Positions 8,645 through 18,045 of a stretch of 64,000 nt of DNA are shown here, piece after piece (the first letter of the stretch is position 1; each line of letters begins with the position of its first letter). The translations under genes and the position numbers were made by a program. This stretch comes from Ignavibacteriales bacterium (GTDB lineage Bacteria; Bacteroidota; Ignavibacteria; Ignavibacteriales; Ignavibacteriaceae), in the NCBI GenBank assembly GCA_016714125.1, contig JADJNX010000023.1, positions 62,001 to 126,000 of the forward strand, given 5' to 3'. The notes under the pieces were generated by a model. The model was not told the DNA's origin, searched no databases, and saw nothing but the letters and a program-made list of their open reading frames with translations.

Positions 8645-9373
8645 TTAAAAAAGACCAAACTTAAAACTCTTAAGCATAGCCATAAATACGGGGCGGTATT
8701 GTCGGAAAGCATCTCGTCCTTTAACACGAAATGTTATAATGTAGTCTTCGGAAGAATCAGTTCTCAAATATACTTCGAACTTCACTTCTCCTTCAAGTTC
8801 TTCTTCACTATTATAGTAAGCTGTGTAACTGTCCAGTTCTTCTTTTGTTTTATATCGACTTTCTCTGAAAAGATATTTGTCAACAACCTTCAGTTGCACC
8901 CAGGGGGAATTTGGAATATTAGGATTCCAAAAGGTGACTGCATCAAGTTTTGATCGTTCGTTGTTGTCGAGGAATGTCCATCCTGCAGAATAACGAATCT
9001 TTACATGGAGTGAACTCTCTTTATATTCAAGATTAAGCAAATTGGAATCTACCGCGTCAAATGCACCTGCAATCATTCCTTTCGGAGCTGTGGTTTTTTC
9101 GGGGGTTTTCTCTTTCACTTTCTCAGAAACGGGATCATTATTATCCCTCTCAACAGGTTTAACTTCAGGTTTTTCCTCAGGAATTGTCTCCTGCTTAATC
9201 TCCTGTTCATCACCATCCATAAATTCCATGTTTAAAACCGTCGTAGCCCCATATTTTGCAGGTGGTGTAACTCCGGCAATTGCCAAAGCAACAATCACAA
9301 TCAAAATGTGAAGTGTGAGGGAAATAAAAAACGATTTTGAGAAATTGCTTTTCTCTTCTATATAAGTGTCCAT
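8645..9373 (-). CDS. TonB-like membrane-anchored periplasmic protein, function unknown
   Basis: 242 residues. A short cytoplasmic N-terminus is followed by one helix (SFFISLTLHILIVIVALAI, about residues 14-32). A Pro/Glu/Lys-rich linker follows (about 50-95; KPEVKPVERDNN, KEKTPEKTTAPKG), then a folded C-terminal domain of about 140 residues. The anchor and stiff charged linker copy the layout of TonB and other periplasm-spanning proteins. The C-terminal domain (HVKIRYSAGWTFLDNNE, KEELDSYTAYYNSEEELEGE) does not look like the TonB fold, and I do not recognise it. It follows no close gene and may be monocistronic. It could carry an energy-transducing or cell-surface sensing role, but that is speculation. 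Confidence 0.6.
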   Translation of the reverse strand: MDTYIEEKSNFSKSFFISLTLHILIVIVALAIAGVTPPAKYGATTVLNMEFMDGDEQEIKQETIPEEKPEVKPVERDNNDPVSEKVKEKTPEKTTAPKGMIAGAFDAVDSNLLNLEYKESSLHVKIRYSAGWTFLDNNERSKLDAVTFWNPNIPNSPWVQLKVVDKYLFRESRYKTKEELDSYTAYYNSEEELEGEVKFEVYLRTDSSEDYIITFRVKGRDAFRQYRPVFMAMLKSFKFGLF

Positions 9374-9500
9374 CTTAAATATTTAACTTACCAACATCCT
9401 CAATTGTTTCAGAATTTAACCATTTAGCCATCAAAATTACCATTTATTAATTTAACTTCCACGCCAAAAAATTGGAGTCTCTTCGCAGCCGGATAAAATA

Positions 9501-9530
9501 AAAAAAGCTGCCCCTTTTCAAGAGCAGCTT
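9501..9530 (-). terminator. Rho-independent terminator of the 9599-10786 gene
   Basis: On the minus strand, AAGCTGCTCTTGAAAAGGGG then CAGCTT forms a six-pair stem (AAGCTG/CAGCTT) followed by a run of T. It lies about 70 bp after the stop of the T9SS gene. A near-identical hairpin follows the paralogue at 10933-10966. Confidence 0.75.
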
Positions 9531-9600
9531 AAACTAAAAGATTCAGTAAATGATATCAGGCAAATAATACCTAATATTTAATACTTAATACCTGAAATTT
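9531..9600. repeat. Duplicated 3' untranslated segment, copy 1
   Basis: The bases between the T9SS gene stop and its terminator match 10967-11035 closely, including the shared stretches AATACTTAATACCTGAAATT and GATAATACCTAATA-like blocks. The similarity runs on into the coding region and the terminator. Gene, 3' untranslated region and terminator were therefore probably duplicated together. Confidence 0.7.
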
Positions 9601-10786
9601 ATTTCATCAGTATCATTTTTTTGGTAGCGGTGAATTTGCTGCCATCAACGCCTGAAGCATCAAGAGTATAAAAATAGATACCGCTGTTAAGTCCAGCTGC
9701 ATTAAAGTCAATTTTATGTTGACCGGCAGCAAAACTGTTTGTTAAGATAGTTCTGATTTCCTGTCCAAGTGCATCAAATAATCTAAGATTTACTTTAGCA
9801 TCAGCTTTAAGAGTAAACTCAATTGAGGTTGATGGATTAAATGGATTTGGGAAGTTCTGAGCTAAATTGTATTCAGCAGGAACATTTACATCAGATTCAA
9901 CTGCATTTGAATAAACGAATTTACCGTCAAAATCAATTTGTCTTAATCTGTAGCTGTATTTACCTGAAACAAGTCCGGCGTCAGTGAAAGTATATTGTTT
10001 GCTGCTTGTTGATGTACCATTTCCATTAACAAACGCAACGGTTGAGTATTCACTGTTGGCTCATTTTCTTTCAACTTCAAAACCCATATTATTGGTTTCT
10101 GTAGCTGTTGACCAATTTAAGACAACATTGTTGTTGATTGCAGAAGCTGTAAAAGAGACAAGTTCCACAGGTACGACTGGTGTACCAACGCCAACATCAT
10201 CCATATTAAAACCGTTACCATCAGTATTACGATGTTTAAAAGCAATGTAGATGTTTTGTCCTGCATAAGCATTCAACGAATTTGCATACCTTGCCCATTC
10301 ATTCAATAAACCGGAAACATCATAAGCAACCAGGGTTGTTGTGAAACTGGTAAGGTTTGCATCTGTGGTTGAAACCATTATATAAAGACTGTCTGGTGGA
10401 TAAGCAGAAGTATATTGTCTTCTTATCCAGAAAGAAAGGGAGTCACCAGCAGTGATTGTAACTTGTGGCGTAATTAGCCATTTTTCATTTGCTACTGAGG
10501 AATAGTCAGCCCATGCACAAGCATTACCTGTGTAAAAGAACCCATATTCTCTATCCCAAACAACTGTACCAAGAGTTGTTGTAGTTGTCCATCCCGGAGG
10601 GGGGAACAATGTATCCTCAAAGCCTTCAGCTATGTAGGCAACTGCCACACCCGATGGTTGCCCTGCACTTAGGACATGACCAACAGGATTGGGTTTTGGC
10701 GTTTTAATCGATTCCTTTTGATTCTGTGAGTTTACCGAAGTAACCACAAACAAAAGAAAAGCTGCAAACAGAAAAAACTGTTTCAT
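9599..10786 (-). CDS. T9SS-sorted choice-of-anchor J protein with an in-frame TGA
   Basis: A secreted or surface protein. Signal peptide MKQFFLFAAFLLFVVTSVNS is followed by a jelly-roll choice-of-anchor J domain (about residues 45-200; EGFEDTLFPPPGW, NEKWLITPQVTITAGD, NAYAGQNIYIAFKHRN), a short Fn3-like spacer (VPVELVSFTASAINNNVVLN) and the type IX sorting domain with QNFPNPFNPSTSIEF and a C-terminal KKMILMK. The frame is continuous from 10786 to 9599 except for one TGA at 10061-10063 (codon 242), between FEVERK and ANSEYSTVAFV. The paralogue suggests Ser (TCA) here, so a single C-to-G change would explain it. If real, the product loses its sorting signal. The paralogue lies directly upstream. 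Confidence 0.8.
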
Positions 10787-10932
10787 TTAGACCTCATTGT
10801 TAATGATTGAAAGATAGTTATTCTTGAATAAGTTATTACAAACTGAACAATATCCGTAATGGAAATTACAATTTTTCATCGAAATACACTAATAATATAG
10901 AAATAATTTCTATACAAACACACCTAAAAATC

Positions 10933-10966
10933 AAAAAAAAAGCTGCCCTTTTTCAAGAGCAGCTTT
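10933..10966 (-). terminator. Rho-independent terminator of the 11034-13192 gene
   Basis: AAGCTGCTCTTGAAAAAGGG CAGCTTTTTTTTT on the minus strand: stem of six to seven pairs followed by a T run, about 68 bp after the stop. It nearly duplicates the terminator at 9501-9530. Confidence 0.75.
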
Positions 10967-11035
10967 TAATAAAAGTTTCAGTAAGTGATATTTGGTAGAT
11001 AATACCTAATAATTAATACTTAATACCTGAAATTT
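10967..11035. repeat. Duplicated 3' untranslated segment, copy 2
   Basis: Matches 9531-9600 closely (shared AATACTTAATACCTGAAATT and neighbouring AT-rich blocks), with a few substitutions such as the region TTTGGTAG against TCAGGCAA. Both copies lie between stop codon and terminator of tandem paralogues. Confidence 0.7.
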
Positions 11036-13192
11036 ACTTCATCAGGATCATTTTTTTGGTAGCAGTGAATTTGCTTCCATCAACACCTGAAGCATCTATT
11101 GTGTAGAAATAAACACCACTGTTTAAGCCGGTAGCGTTGAAATCAATTTTATAGTTGCCTGTAGCATAATTGTCGTTAAGTATTGTTCTTACTTCCTGAC
11201 CCAGAGCATCAAACAATCTCAATGTAACTTTTGCATCTGATTTCAGAGCAAACTGAATTGAGGTTGAAGGGTTAAATGGATTTGGGAAGTTCTGAGTTAA
11301 ACTGTATTCAGAAGGAACATTAACATCAACTTCAATTGCATTTGAATATTCAGATGTACCGTCGAAATCAACTTGTTTTAGTCTGTAGGAATATTTGCCT
11401 GAAGCAAGTCCTGCATCTATGAAAGCATATTCTTTGGCTTGTGTTGTGGTACCATTACCGCCAACATACCCAACTTTTTCAAATGAACCGGTTTGATTTT
11501 CTCTCAACTTCAAATCCCATGTTATTGGTCTCTGTAGCTGTTGTCCATGCTAAAGTTACATCGTTTTTTAATAACTGTACCAATGAAAGAGGTCAGTTCA
11601 ACAGGAACTGCTTGAACCGAACCAACGATTTTGAAAGGCATGCCTTGAGCATATCCGGAAGTAGCACCAACTGCGGAATCTCTAAGAGCCAGCCATGTGC
11701 CTGCTTGTCTTGCATACGAATTACCGGTCTCAAAAGTTCCAAGAATAGAAATTGGAGGAGCCCAAGGACCGGATGCAAGTGAACCACCAAGTGTCCACAT
11801 TACCCAGTAGTTGCCGGGCTGAAGAACAACAGGAGCACTTGCAAGAACGCCCATGATTGGTCTTGTGTTACCTGTAGGAGCAGCAACGGTTGCACGATAC
11901 ATGCCTGTCCATGATGCGCCAACAAATCTCTCAGTTGTCTCGTCACCAAATACTATGGTACTTGTTGGGAGGTCAGGTCTGCCGTTATAAATTACAACTC
12001 TTGCAGCATTGTGGGTTGGGGTAAGGGTTGAACCTGTCTGATAAGAAAAGAACTTAAATGCATCAATTGACCATGATTCATTTGCAGGGACTGTAAAGTC
12101 ATCAGTAACCCAGTTGTTTGAAATAACTTGTGACCCATATCCAAGAATATTGAGTGTGGTTGCCTGAAGAGCTGAAAGATCAGCACCACCAAAACCACCG
12201 CCTGGATTGGTAAGCAATGGACCATTGTCATAAATATAAGCAACAATCAGTGCTGTGCGGCTTAAAGTGTCATTTGCAGGATTTTGATCGCCGGCAAGCT
12301 GAGTGTAAGCTTTACCAACAAATGAACCTGTCCCAGCTGTCCAGGAATCAAATGTAACTTCCTGTGTCTGATCTGCAGCAAGACCTGTAACAGTCTTTGT
12401 TGAAGTGTAGCCACCTGGATTGATTGTCATGGTAACATTAAATGTCTGTGTAGCAGAACCAAAGTTTTTAACATTGGCCATTGGAGTAAAAGGACCCGCA
12501 TTCATTTCGCCACCAACATTGTGTGAAACCATACCAACATCATTTGGAACGCCTGTTTCAACATAAACGCTGTCAAGATAAAGTCTTAACTCATCGGTTT
12601 CTTTATACTGAAATGCAACATATATTGTCTGTCCGGCAAAAGCTGCCAAAGAGACTTCAAATCTCTGAGCAGGAGCTGCCAAAGGTCTGAAAGCTGCAAT
12701 TCTTGGTATATCCGGTTGGAGGAACTCCACCGGTTGTTGAAACACAAATGATGACTGAATCAGGTAGGTTGCAGAACCAACAGCGTAGAAGTTAAGTTTA
12801 TCTGCTGCGTCAACGAGGAATGATGGTGTTACCAACCAATCTTCGTTTGCCAGAGTGGTTGATTCCCATCTAACAGCAGCAGAGGCGACCCCAAATGGAG
12901 GTGATGATGTATAACGTTCCCATGTGTAGAGTCCGCCATCGAGAGCATGAACTGCCCATCCTGTTGGAGGGAAAGTTGTACCTTCAAAGCCCTCTGACCA
13001 TTTAACTATACCTGTTACATGATGTGGGTTGCCCTGTGACCAGTCGGTTGCAGGATAGCCAAGCAGATCAATTTTCATTTTTTCTGCTGTGGTGTAAGTT
13101 TTACCTGTTACATTCTTTTCAGCGCCGTTCTGCGCCCAGGATATTCCTGTTATGAAGAAAAGAGTGAATACAATAAGGAACAATTTTTTCAT
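11034..13192 (-). CDS. T9SS-sorted choice-of-anchor J protein, several frameshifts
   Basis: A large secreted paralogue of 9599-10786. The ATG at 13192 follows GAGG by 6 bp and gives signal peptide MKKLFLIVFTLFFITGISWA. A choice-of-anchor J domain follows (about residues 55-200; SEGFEGTTFPPTGW, NEDWLVTPSFLVDAADK, AAFAGQTIYVAFQYKETDE). Next comes a CARDB-like segment (NVKNFGSATQTFNVTM, NPANDTLSR), a second beta-rich part, then the sorting domain (QNFPNPFNPSTSIQF, ending KKMILMK). Removing one A near 11571 and one A near 11505 joins the frames into about 718 residues. Between about 12695 and 12765 the encoded text is out of frame by compensating indels. The other frame reads PDSVIICVSTTGGVPPTGY, normal for this domain. 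Likely adhesive or structural. Confidence 0.75.
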
Positions 13193-13578
13193 TTGTTGCC
13201 TCAAATTAATTTGTTGATGATGAGTTGTTTAGATTCTTATTTAATTAATGTCGGACGAAGAATTGTTTATAATCTTAACCCGAAATAGAATTTCTAATCA
13301 ATAATAAACATCAACTGCAATATCACAATCAATTAAAATCATCAGTTGGAATTTTGATATAGATCACAATAAGCTCTTGCAAGTTAGTAATAATTTTTTT
13401 TAATTCCAATATCTATCGTAAGAAAATAAGATTTTTTTTTCGACGATATGGCATTTTTGGAAATTCATCAGGAAAATTTCCCGTTTCATCTAATTTGATT
13501 GTATTTTCTAATAGATATTACTTTATTGCAGGTTAATTATTTTTTTATTTCAAACTTCAGCGAAAGGAGTCACAATAA
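13193..13578. other. Divergent intergenic region, AT-rich, no gene
   Basis: About 386 bp separate the T9SS gene (leftward) from the deoxyhypusine synthase-like gene (rightward). No reading frame or RNA gene was recognised. It must hold both promoters. The only structures I can point to are an inverted repeat GGAAATT/AATTTCC at 13459-13481 and a long T run at 13432-13440. The Shine-Dalgarno AAAGGAG at 13563-13569 sets the start of the rightward gene. Confidence 0.6.
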
Positions 13579-14619
13579 ATGCCCCAAAAGTCAGATTACT
13601 TGAAGGATGTTATTGAACATATTGACATTAAAGAACACAACGTTGCCCCATTAGTGGATGCAATGGAGAAAATGGCTTTCCAGGCTCGTAACCTTAACAG
13701 AGCCGCCAGAATTTATGATATGATGCTTCGTGATAAAGATTGCGCTGTTATTCTTACTTTAGCCGGATCGTTATTCTCTGCAGGTCTTAAAAAAGTTGTT
13801 TATGACATGGTTATGAACAATATGGTTGATGCTATTGTCTCAACCGGCGCAAATATGGTCGATCAAGACTTCTTCGAGGCTCTTGGCTTTAAACATTATA
13901 TTGGTACTCCATTTGTAAGCGATGCCGAATTAAGAGACCTTGCCATCGACAGAATATACGATACATATATCGATGAAGATGAACTCAGAATTTGTGATGA
14001 TACAACAGCTCAAATTTTTGACTCGATGGAACCGGGTGCTTATTCCTCCAGAGAATACCTGAAAGAATTTGGGAAATATCTCGATACTGTCGGTCCAAAA
14101 TGCGACGATAGCATCATTTATGCATGTTACAAAAAGAATGTTCCAATTTTTGTTCCGGCATTCAGCGATTGCTCTGCAGGATTTGGTTTTGTTATGCACC
14201 AGACCAAAAATCCAAAGTCACATGTTACTCTAGATGCTGCAAAAGACTTTCTTGAATTAACAAAAATCAAGATTGCAAGCGGAGAATCCGGAATCTATAT
14301 GATTGGTGGCGGAGTTCCCAAGAACTTTACTCAGGATATTGTTGTAGCTGCTGAAATTCTCGAAGGTGATGCACCAATGCATAAATATGCAATACAGGTT
14401 ACAGTTGCTGATGAAAGAGACGGAGCTCTCTCAGGTAGCACTCTTAAAGAAGCCAGTTCATGGGGCAAGGTTGATCTTGTTTATGAACAAATGGTTTATT
14501 CTGAAGCTACAATCGCAATGCCTCTGATTACGGGTTATGCCTACCATAAAGGCGCCCACATCGGAAGAGAAGCAAGAGAATTTACAAAAGTTCTTGAACA
14601 GGAAACTGTAACAGCTTAA
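13579..14619 (+). CDS. Deoxyhypusine synthase family protein
   Basis: 346 residues. In eukaryotes and archaea this NAD-dependent fold moves the aminobutyl group of spermidine to a lysine of eIF5A. Bacterial members make homospermidine or act on unknown acceptors, since bacteria lack eIF5A. The NAD-binding segments LAGSLFSAGLKKVVYDM and DAIVSTGANMVDQDFFEAL are clear, and the catalytic-lysine motif SSWGK is present with Lys at residue 297, which suggests an active enzyme. Start ATG at 13579 lies 9 bp after AAAGGAG. It stands alone with its own terminator. aguA and aguB at 21.6-23.6 kb make putrescine, a possible substrate. Homospermidine synthesis is an inference. Confidence 0.85.
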   Translation: MPQKSDYLKDVIEHIDIKEHNVAPLVDAMEKMAFQARNLNRAARIYDMMLRDKDCAVILTLAGSLFSAGLKKVVYDMVMNNMVDAIVSTGANMVDQDFFEALGFKHYIGTPFVSDAELRDLAIDRIYDTYIDEDELRICDDTTAQIFDSMEPGAYSSREYLKEFGKYLDTVGPKCDDSIIYACYKKNVPIFVPAFSDCSAGFGFVMHQTKNPKSHVTLDAAKDFLELTKIKIASGESGIYMIGGGVPKNFTQDIVVAAEILEGDAPMHKYAIQVTVADERDGALSGSTLKEASSWGKVDLVYEQMVYSEATIAMPLITGYAYHKGAHIGREAREFTKVLEQETVTA

Positions 14620-14643
14620 TTCAGGCCAATTAAATTAAAAAAC

Positions 14644-14676
14644 GCTGTCCGCAGAAATTCCGAACAGCCTTTTTTC
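14644..14676 (+). terminator. Rho-independent terminator of the deoxyhypusine synthase-like gene
   Basis: GCTGTCCG ... CGAACAGC forms a stem (one mismatch) followed by T6 at 14670-14675, 25 bp after the stop. Part of an A run precedes it, so it could also work for the convergent leftward gene. Confidence 0.75.
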
Positions 14677-14708
14677 TGTTTAAAGACCGGGTAGATTCGG
14701 TTATAAGG

Positions 14709-15884
14709 CTATTGTTTTTGCTCAGTATGTTTAAACACCCATCTCATCCTGAAATAGGCAAGGAGAGTATAAACTACTCCGAGAACAAACAGATGATTCA
14801 TCTCAGGCAGAATAAGACTTAAATCCCCTCCCATTCGAAAGGTTTTGATGAAAGCCGAAAGAAAAGGTTTTATTGGCAACAGGTCACCAAGCCAAACCAT
14901 CAAAGGAGGAAATGAAAGCTCGGGCCAGGCAAATCCGGTGAGGAAGAAGAAGGGATATGAGGTGAATGCAATCACCTGTAAAACACTCAATTTATTTCTA
15001 AAAAATGATGCAATCAGAACTGTGAATGAAATATTGATAAATATAAAAACAGTTGTCAATATCAGTGTCTGAAATAATGGTGCATACGAGGGTATATCAA
15101 AAATCCAATAATGAAAAGTTACAAAAAAGAAGGAATAAACAACAAAAAGCAGAAAGTAGATTATGGTTTTTCCAGTTATTGCCGCAGATGTGCTGAAGTG
15201 ACCATTTTCAAACCAAACAGCGAGTCTGTTTTCCTGTCGCTCCTTTGCAATCGATTGGGCAAGCCCCAGAATAAGAGTTTGTTGAAGAATTAATATCAGT
15301 ACACCCGGGATAAGAAAATCACCATAAGTTAACATCGGATTAAACATAAACCTGATCTCTTCTTTCACCGGCTCTACCAACTCCCTGGCTTGATGAGTTG
15401 GTATCCCCTTTAAATTAAAGGTTTTCATTCTGATCTGCTCAGTCCATGCAAATCCGATTTCGTTTACCGCTTTGTTGATGTCATTGGAATGAAGAAACCG
15501 ATGGGTATTAAGCAAAACTTTAACCGTAACATGCCTGCCTGATTTTATGGACTTCTCAAAATCATCTGGAATGATAATAACCCCCTGAACTTTTTCTTTA
15601 TTAAGAAGGTCTTCTGCTTCAGAGAGATCGGTAGTGTGACCCGTAACCTCTACCAATTGATGGGCATCCAAATCCTTCAAATATTGTCGGGAAAGAGTCG
15701 TTTCATCCTTGTCTAACACTGCAACAGGAATCTCAAATTCGGTTTTGTTGAGATATATTGTTGAGTAAAATATCGAATAAAAAACAGGGGCAATCAGCAC
15801 AAGGATCATTATATCACGATCTTTTACGAGATCTACAAGTTCTCTTCGAAGTATGGCAAAAAAACCCTTTATTCGTGAGGTCAT
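14709..15884 (-). CDS. ABC-2 permease (YhhJ/YbhR-like), efflux operon
   Basis: 391 residues with an N-terminal helix (IMILVLIAPVFYSIFYSTIY), a roughly 150-residue extracytoplasmic domain (AVLDKDETTLSRQYLKDLDA; GVIIIPDDFEKSIKSG), then five helices at the C-terminus. This is the layout of YhhJ/YbhR/YbhS half-permeases. They pair with a HlyD adaptor and a TolC channel to export drugs or other hydrophobic compounds. It overlaps the next upstream permease by 4 bp and is the last gene of the tetR-tolC-hlyD-permease-permease operon. No ATP-binding gene is present in this operon, so the ATPase must be encoded elsewhere or have been lost. Confidence 0.88.
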   Translation of the reverse strand: MTSRIKGFFAILRRELVDLVKDRDIMILVLIAPVFYSIFYSTIYLNKTEFEIPVAVLDKDETTLSRQYLKDLDAHQLVEVTGHTTDLSEAEDLLNKEKVQGVIIIPDDFEKSIKSGRHVTVKVLLNTHRFLHSNDINKAVNEIGFAWTEQIRMKTFNLKGIPTHQARELVEPVKEEIRFMFNPMLTYGDFLIPGVLILILQQTLILGLAQSIAKERQENRLAVWFENGHFSTSAAITGKTIIYFLLFVVYSFFFVTFHYWIFDIPSYAPLFQTLILTTVFIFINISFTVLIASFFRNKLSVLQVIAFTSYPFFFLTGFAWPELSFPPLMVWLGDLLPIKPFLSAFIKTFRMGGDLSLILPEMNHLFVLGVVYTLLAYFRMRWVFKHTEQKQ

Positions 15885-17053
15885 GCGGTTGCTCCAACTT
15901 TATGCTTTTGCAAGATCGCTTTAAATTTTAATAAAAGAATTAAAATCCCAACAGGGATCAAAGTCCCCCCAATCAGTAAATTAAGAGGTGCCCCAAGTTC
16001 ACCCAACGATTCTCCCATCAAATAGATTCTGATGAACCCATCGAGAAAATGAGTGTAGGGGATCATATTGGCGAATATCTGATGGGTTCCAGGCATAGCC
16101 CATATTGGATATGTTAACCCGCTGAACACAAAAGCAGGAGTGGTAAAAAATAGAATCACCTGGGTTGCCATCATAACATTTTTAAAAACTGCCGATATCA
16201 CCATCCCAAGCAATACACTCGTTACACCAAAGATAAAAGTATAGATAAACAGATCAAATGAACTACCCCTCATTGTTATTCCAAATATTGGGAAAATCAA
16301 CCCGATCAAAACCATGGCATCAGCAGCACTAATTAAAATATAGGGAATAATCCTTCCAAAAACAGCACTTGCCGGAAATATTAGTTGACTTGTTAAAACT
16401 CCGGCATCCATTTTCTCGTGGTTGAAAACAGTTGCACCCGCAAGTGAAAGACTCATAAAAATGACAAAAACACCAAGCGCAGGCACAAGGAAATCACTGT
16501 AACTGTAGTTGGAATTGTAAAGAGTCTGAAAATCATACCTGATGGGACTGACTATTTCCATTGCCTGTGTTTCCGTCATCCCCGCGGACCTGAATTTTTT
16601 AAGCAGGGCACCGCCCGAGATCATTTTAAAGATCTTTGTTGCATCGCTCATTATGTAATTGCTTTTTATGACATTGATGCCATTTGCAAAAACAACAGGA
16701 TGAACCTGCCGGCCTTTCTTCATATCCCTTTCAAAATTCTTTGGGATAAAAACAATTCCGTCAACTTCCCCTGATAACATTCCTTCTTTTGCTTCCTCCA
16801 ACGAAGTGTAATAATTTTTTATTGTAAATGAAGGTGAAGCACCAAATGAGGAGATCACGGTTCTTGATATGGCGCTGTTGTCCTGGTCAATTATCGAAAT
16901 CGGAATTTGTCTGACCAGAGCACTTTGATATAAAAAGGCAAAGAGAAAGAAGAGGATGGGAGGTACTACCACGGTTATGAACATAAGTGACCGGGTATCC
17001 ACAATCCTCTTCGACTCTTTGATCATTTCGTTAATAAATTCAGGTTTTTTCAT
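15881..17053 (-). CDS. ABC-2 permease, second half-transporter of the efflux operon
   Basis: 390 residues with the same architecture as its neighbour: helix LMFITVVVPPILFFLFAFLY, periplasmic domain (IIDQDNSAISRTVISSFGAS; GIVFIPKNFERDMKKGRQ), then helices ending ILILLLKFKAIL. The two are paralogues and probably form a heterodimer. The conserved YSYSDFLVPALG segment precedes the transmembrane core, as in YhhJ. The start is 12 bp after the hlyD stop. Export function is inferred from family and operon; the substrate is unknown. Confidence 0.88.
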   Translation of the reverse strand: MKKPEFINEMIKESKRIVDTRSLMFITVVVPPILFFLFAFLYQSALVRQIPISIIDQDNSAISRTVISSFGASPSFTIKNYYTSLEEAKEGMLSGEVDGIVFIPKNFERDMKKGRQVHPVVFANGINVIKSNYIMSDATKIFKMISGGALLKKFRSAGMTETQAMEIVSPIRYDFQTLYNSNYSYSDFLVPALGVFVIFMSLSLAGATVFNHEKMDAGVLTSQLIFPASAVFGRIIPYILISAADAMVLIGLIFPIFGITMRGSSFDLFIYTFIFGVTSVLLGMVISAVFKNVMMATQVILFFTTPAFVFSGLTYPIWAMPGTHQIFANMIPYTHFLDGFIRIYLMGESLGELGAPLNLLIGGTLIPVGILILLLKFKAILQKHKVGATA

Positions 17054-17064
17054 CGGTCGTTTTT

Positions 17065-18045
17065 TTAGAATTCGAAATTTACACTCATGCCGGGTCTGAT
17101 TACGATCGACTTGTCCTTTGGTCTAACCCTGACCTCAAAAGTTTTGATATCAAAATCTGATTTCTGATTTGTTGGCTTCCAATTTGCAAATTCCCCCATC
17201 GGAGCAATATAAAACACCTCAAATTCATACTCTTTGTTACCAAGTGCCGGAACTTTCCCTCGCAAAATGTCTCCCTTTTTTATTCCTTCGAGCATGGTCT
17301 CTTTAAGTTGAATCGTTACCCACACCTCCCTTAAATCAAGAATTGTGAAGACAGGGTATCCTGCCGATGCAATCTCGCCAACATCAATAATCTTTTTTTT
17401 CAACTCTCCTGTCACAGGTGCTCTAATTGTCAACTCATTATGGTAGGCAAGCACTTCTTTAACTCCACTCTCCGCTTGCATAAAACTGCTTGAAGCCATT
17501 TCCTGCTCTTCGGGGCGGGCTCCGGCAAGAACAAGATCATATTTTGCTTTTGCTGCAAACAGTTGTTCCTGAGCAGATTTGTACTGAAATTCATATACAT
17601 CCTTCTCTTGCGCGGAAATCAGTTGCTCACCATAAAGATTTTGCATCCTTGTCCATGTTTTTGATGCCAGATCAAACTGAAATTGGGCTTGATTGTATAG
17701 TTTTTGAACCGCTTCCTTCTCTTCAGGTCTTGCTCCATTATGTGCCATATCCAACTTTGCCTTGGCAACATTGCGAAGATTTTGTGCCTGTTCAACTTTA
17801 GCGTCGAGCTCCCTGCTTTGAATTGTTGCGAGGATATCACCTTTGTTGACAACAGCCCCCTCTTCAAAATAGATTTCTGCTATTCTGCCGGCGATTTTTG
17901 ATGCAACATCAATATCCCTCGCTTCTGCCATCCCGGTAACCACTGTTTTGGCATTAGATTCATCTGTTTTGTTCAGGAAAATTACTCCGACAACAATCAG
18001 AACTATGGGGACTAAAAGGACTCCAAGATATTTTATCTTTTTCAT
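17065..18045 (-). CDS. HlyD/EmrA-type membrane fusion protein
   Basis: 326 residues linking the inner-membrane permeases to the TolC-like channel. Inner-membrane anchor at residues 5-25. First lipoyl half-motif (VASKIAGRIAEIYFEEGAVV), a long coiled-coil hairpin of about residues 75-190 with the twice-used turn NGARPEE / AGARPEE, second lipoyl half (LTIRAPVTGELKKKIIDVGE) and a beta-barrel domain ending in RPGMSVNFEF. The repeated GARPEE turn is typical of the YbhG/YhiI subgroup that pairs with YhhJ-like permeases, supporting operon unity. Overlaps tolC by 4 bp. Confidence 0.9.
   Translation of the reverse strand: MKKIKYLGVLLVPIVLIVVGVIFLNKTDESNAKTVVTGMAEARDIDVASKIAGRIAEIYFEEGAVVNKGDILATIQSRELDAKVEQAQNLRNVAKAKLDMAHNGARPEEKEAVQKLYNQAQFQFDLASKTWTRMQNLYGEQLISAQEKDVYEFQYKSAQEQLFAAKAKYDLVLAGARPEEQEMASSSFMQAESGVKEVLAYHNELTIRAPVTGELKKKIIDVGEIASAGYPVFTILDLREVWVTIQLKETMLEGIKKGDILRGKVPALGNKEYEFEVFYIAPMGEFANWKPTNQKSDFDIKTFEVRVRPKDKSIVIRPGMSVNFEF

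Noticed and set aside
10061..10063. TGA recoded as an amino acid
   Set aside because: TGA is used as a normal stop by many genes in the window (for example folK-coupled genes and the ATGA overlaps), so the code is standard.
13491..13530. Bacteroidota-type promoter (TTTG then TAnnTTTG)
   Set aside because: The downstream element has two mismatches and the region is very AT-rich, so the match is not meaningful.
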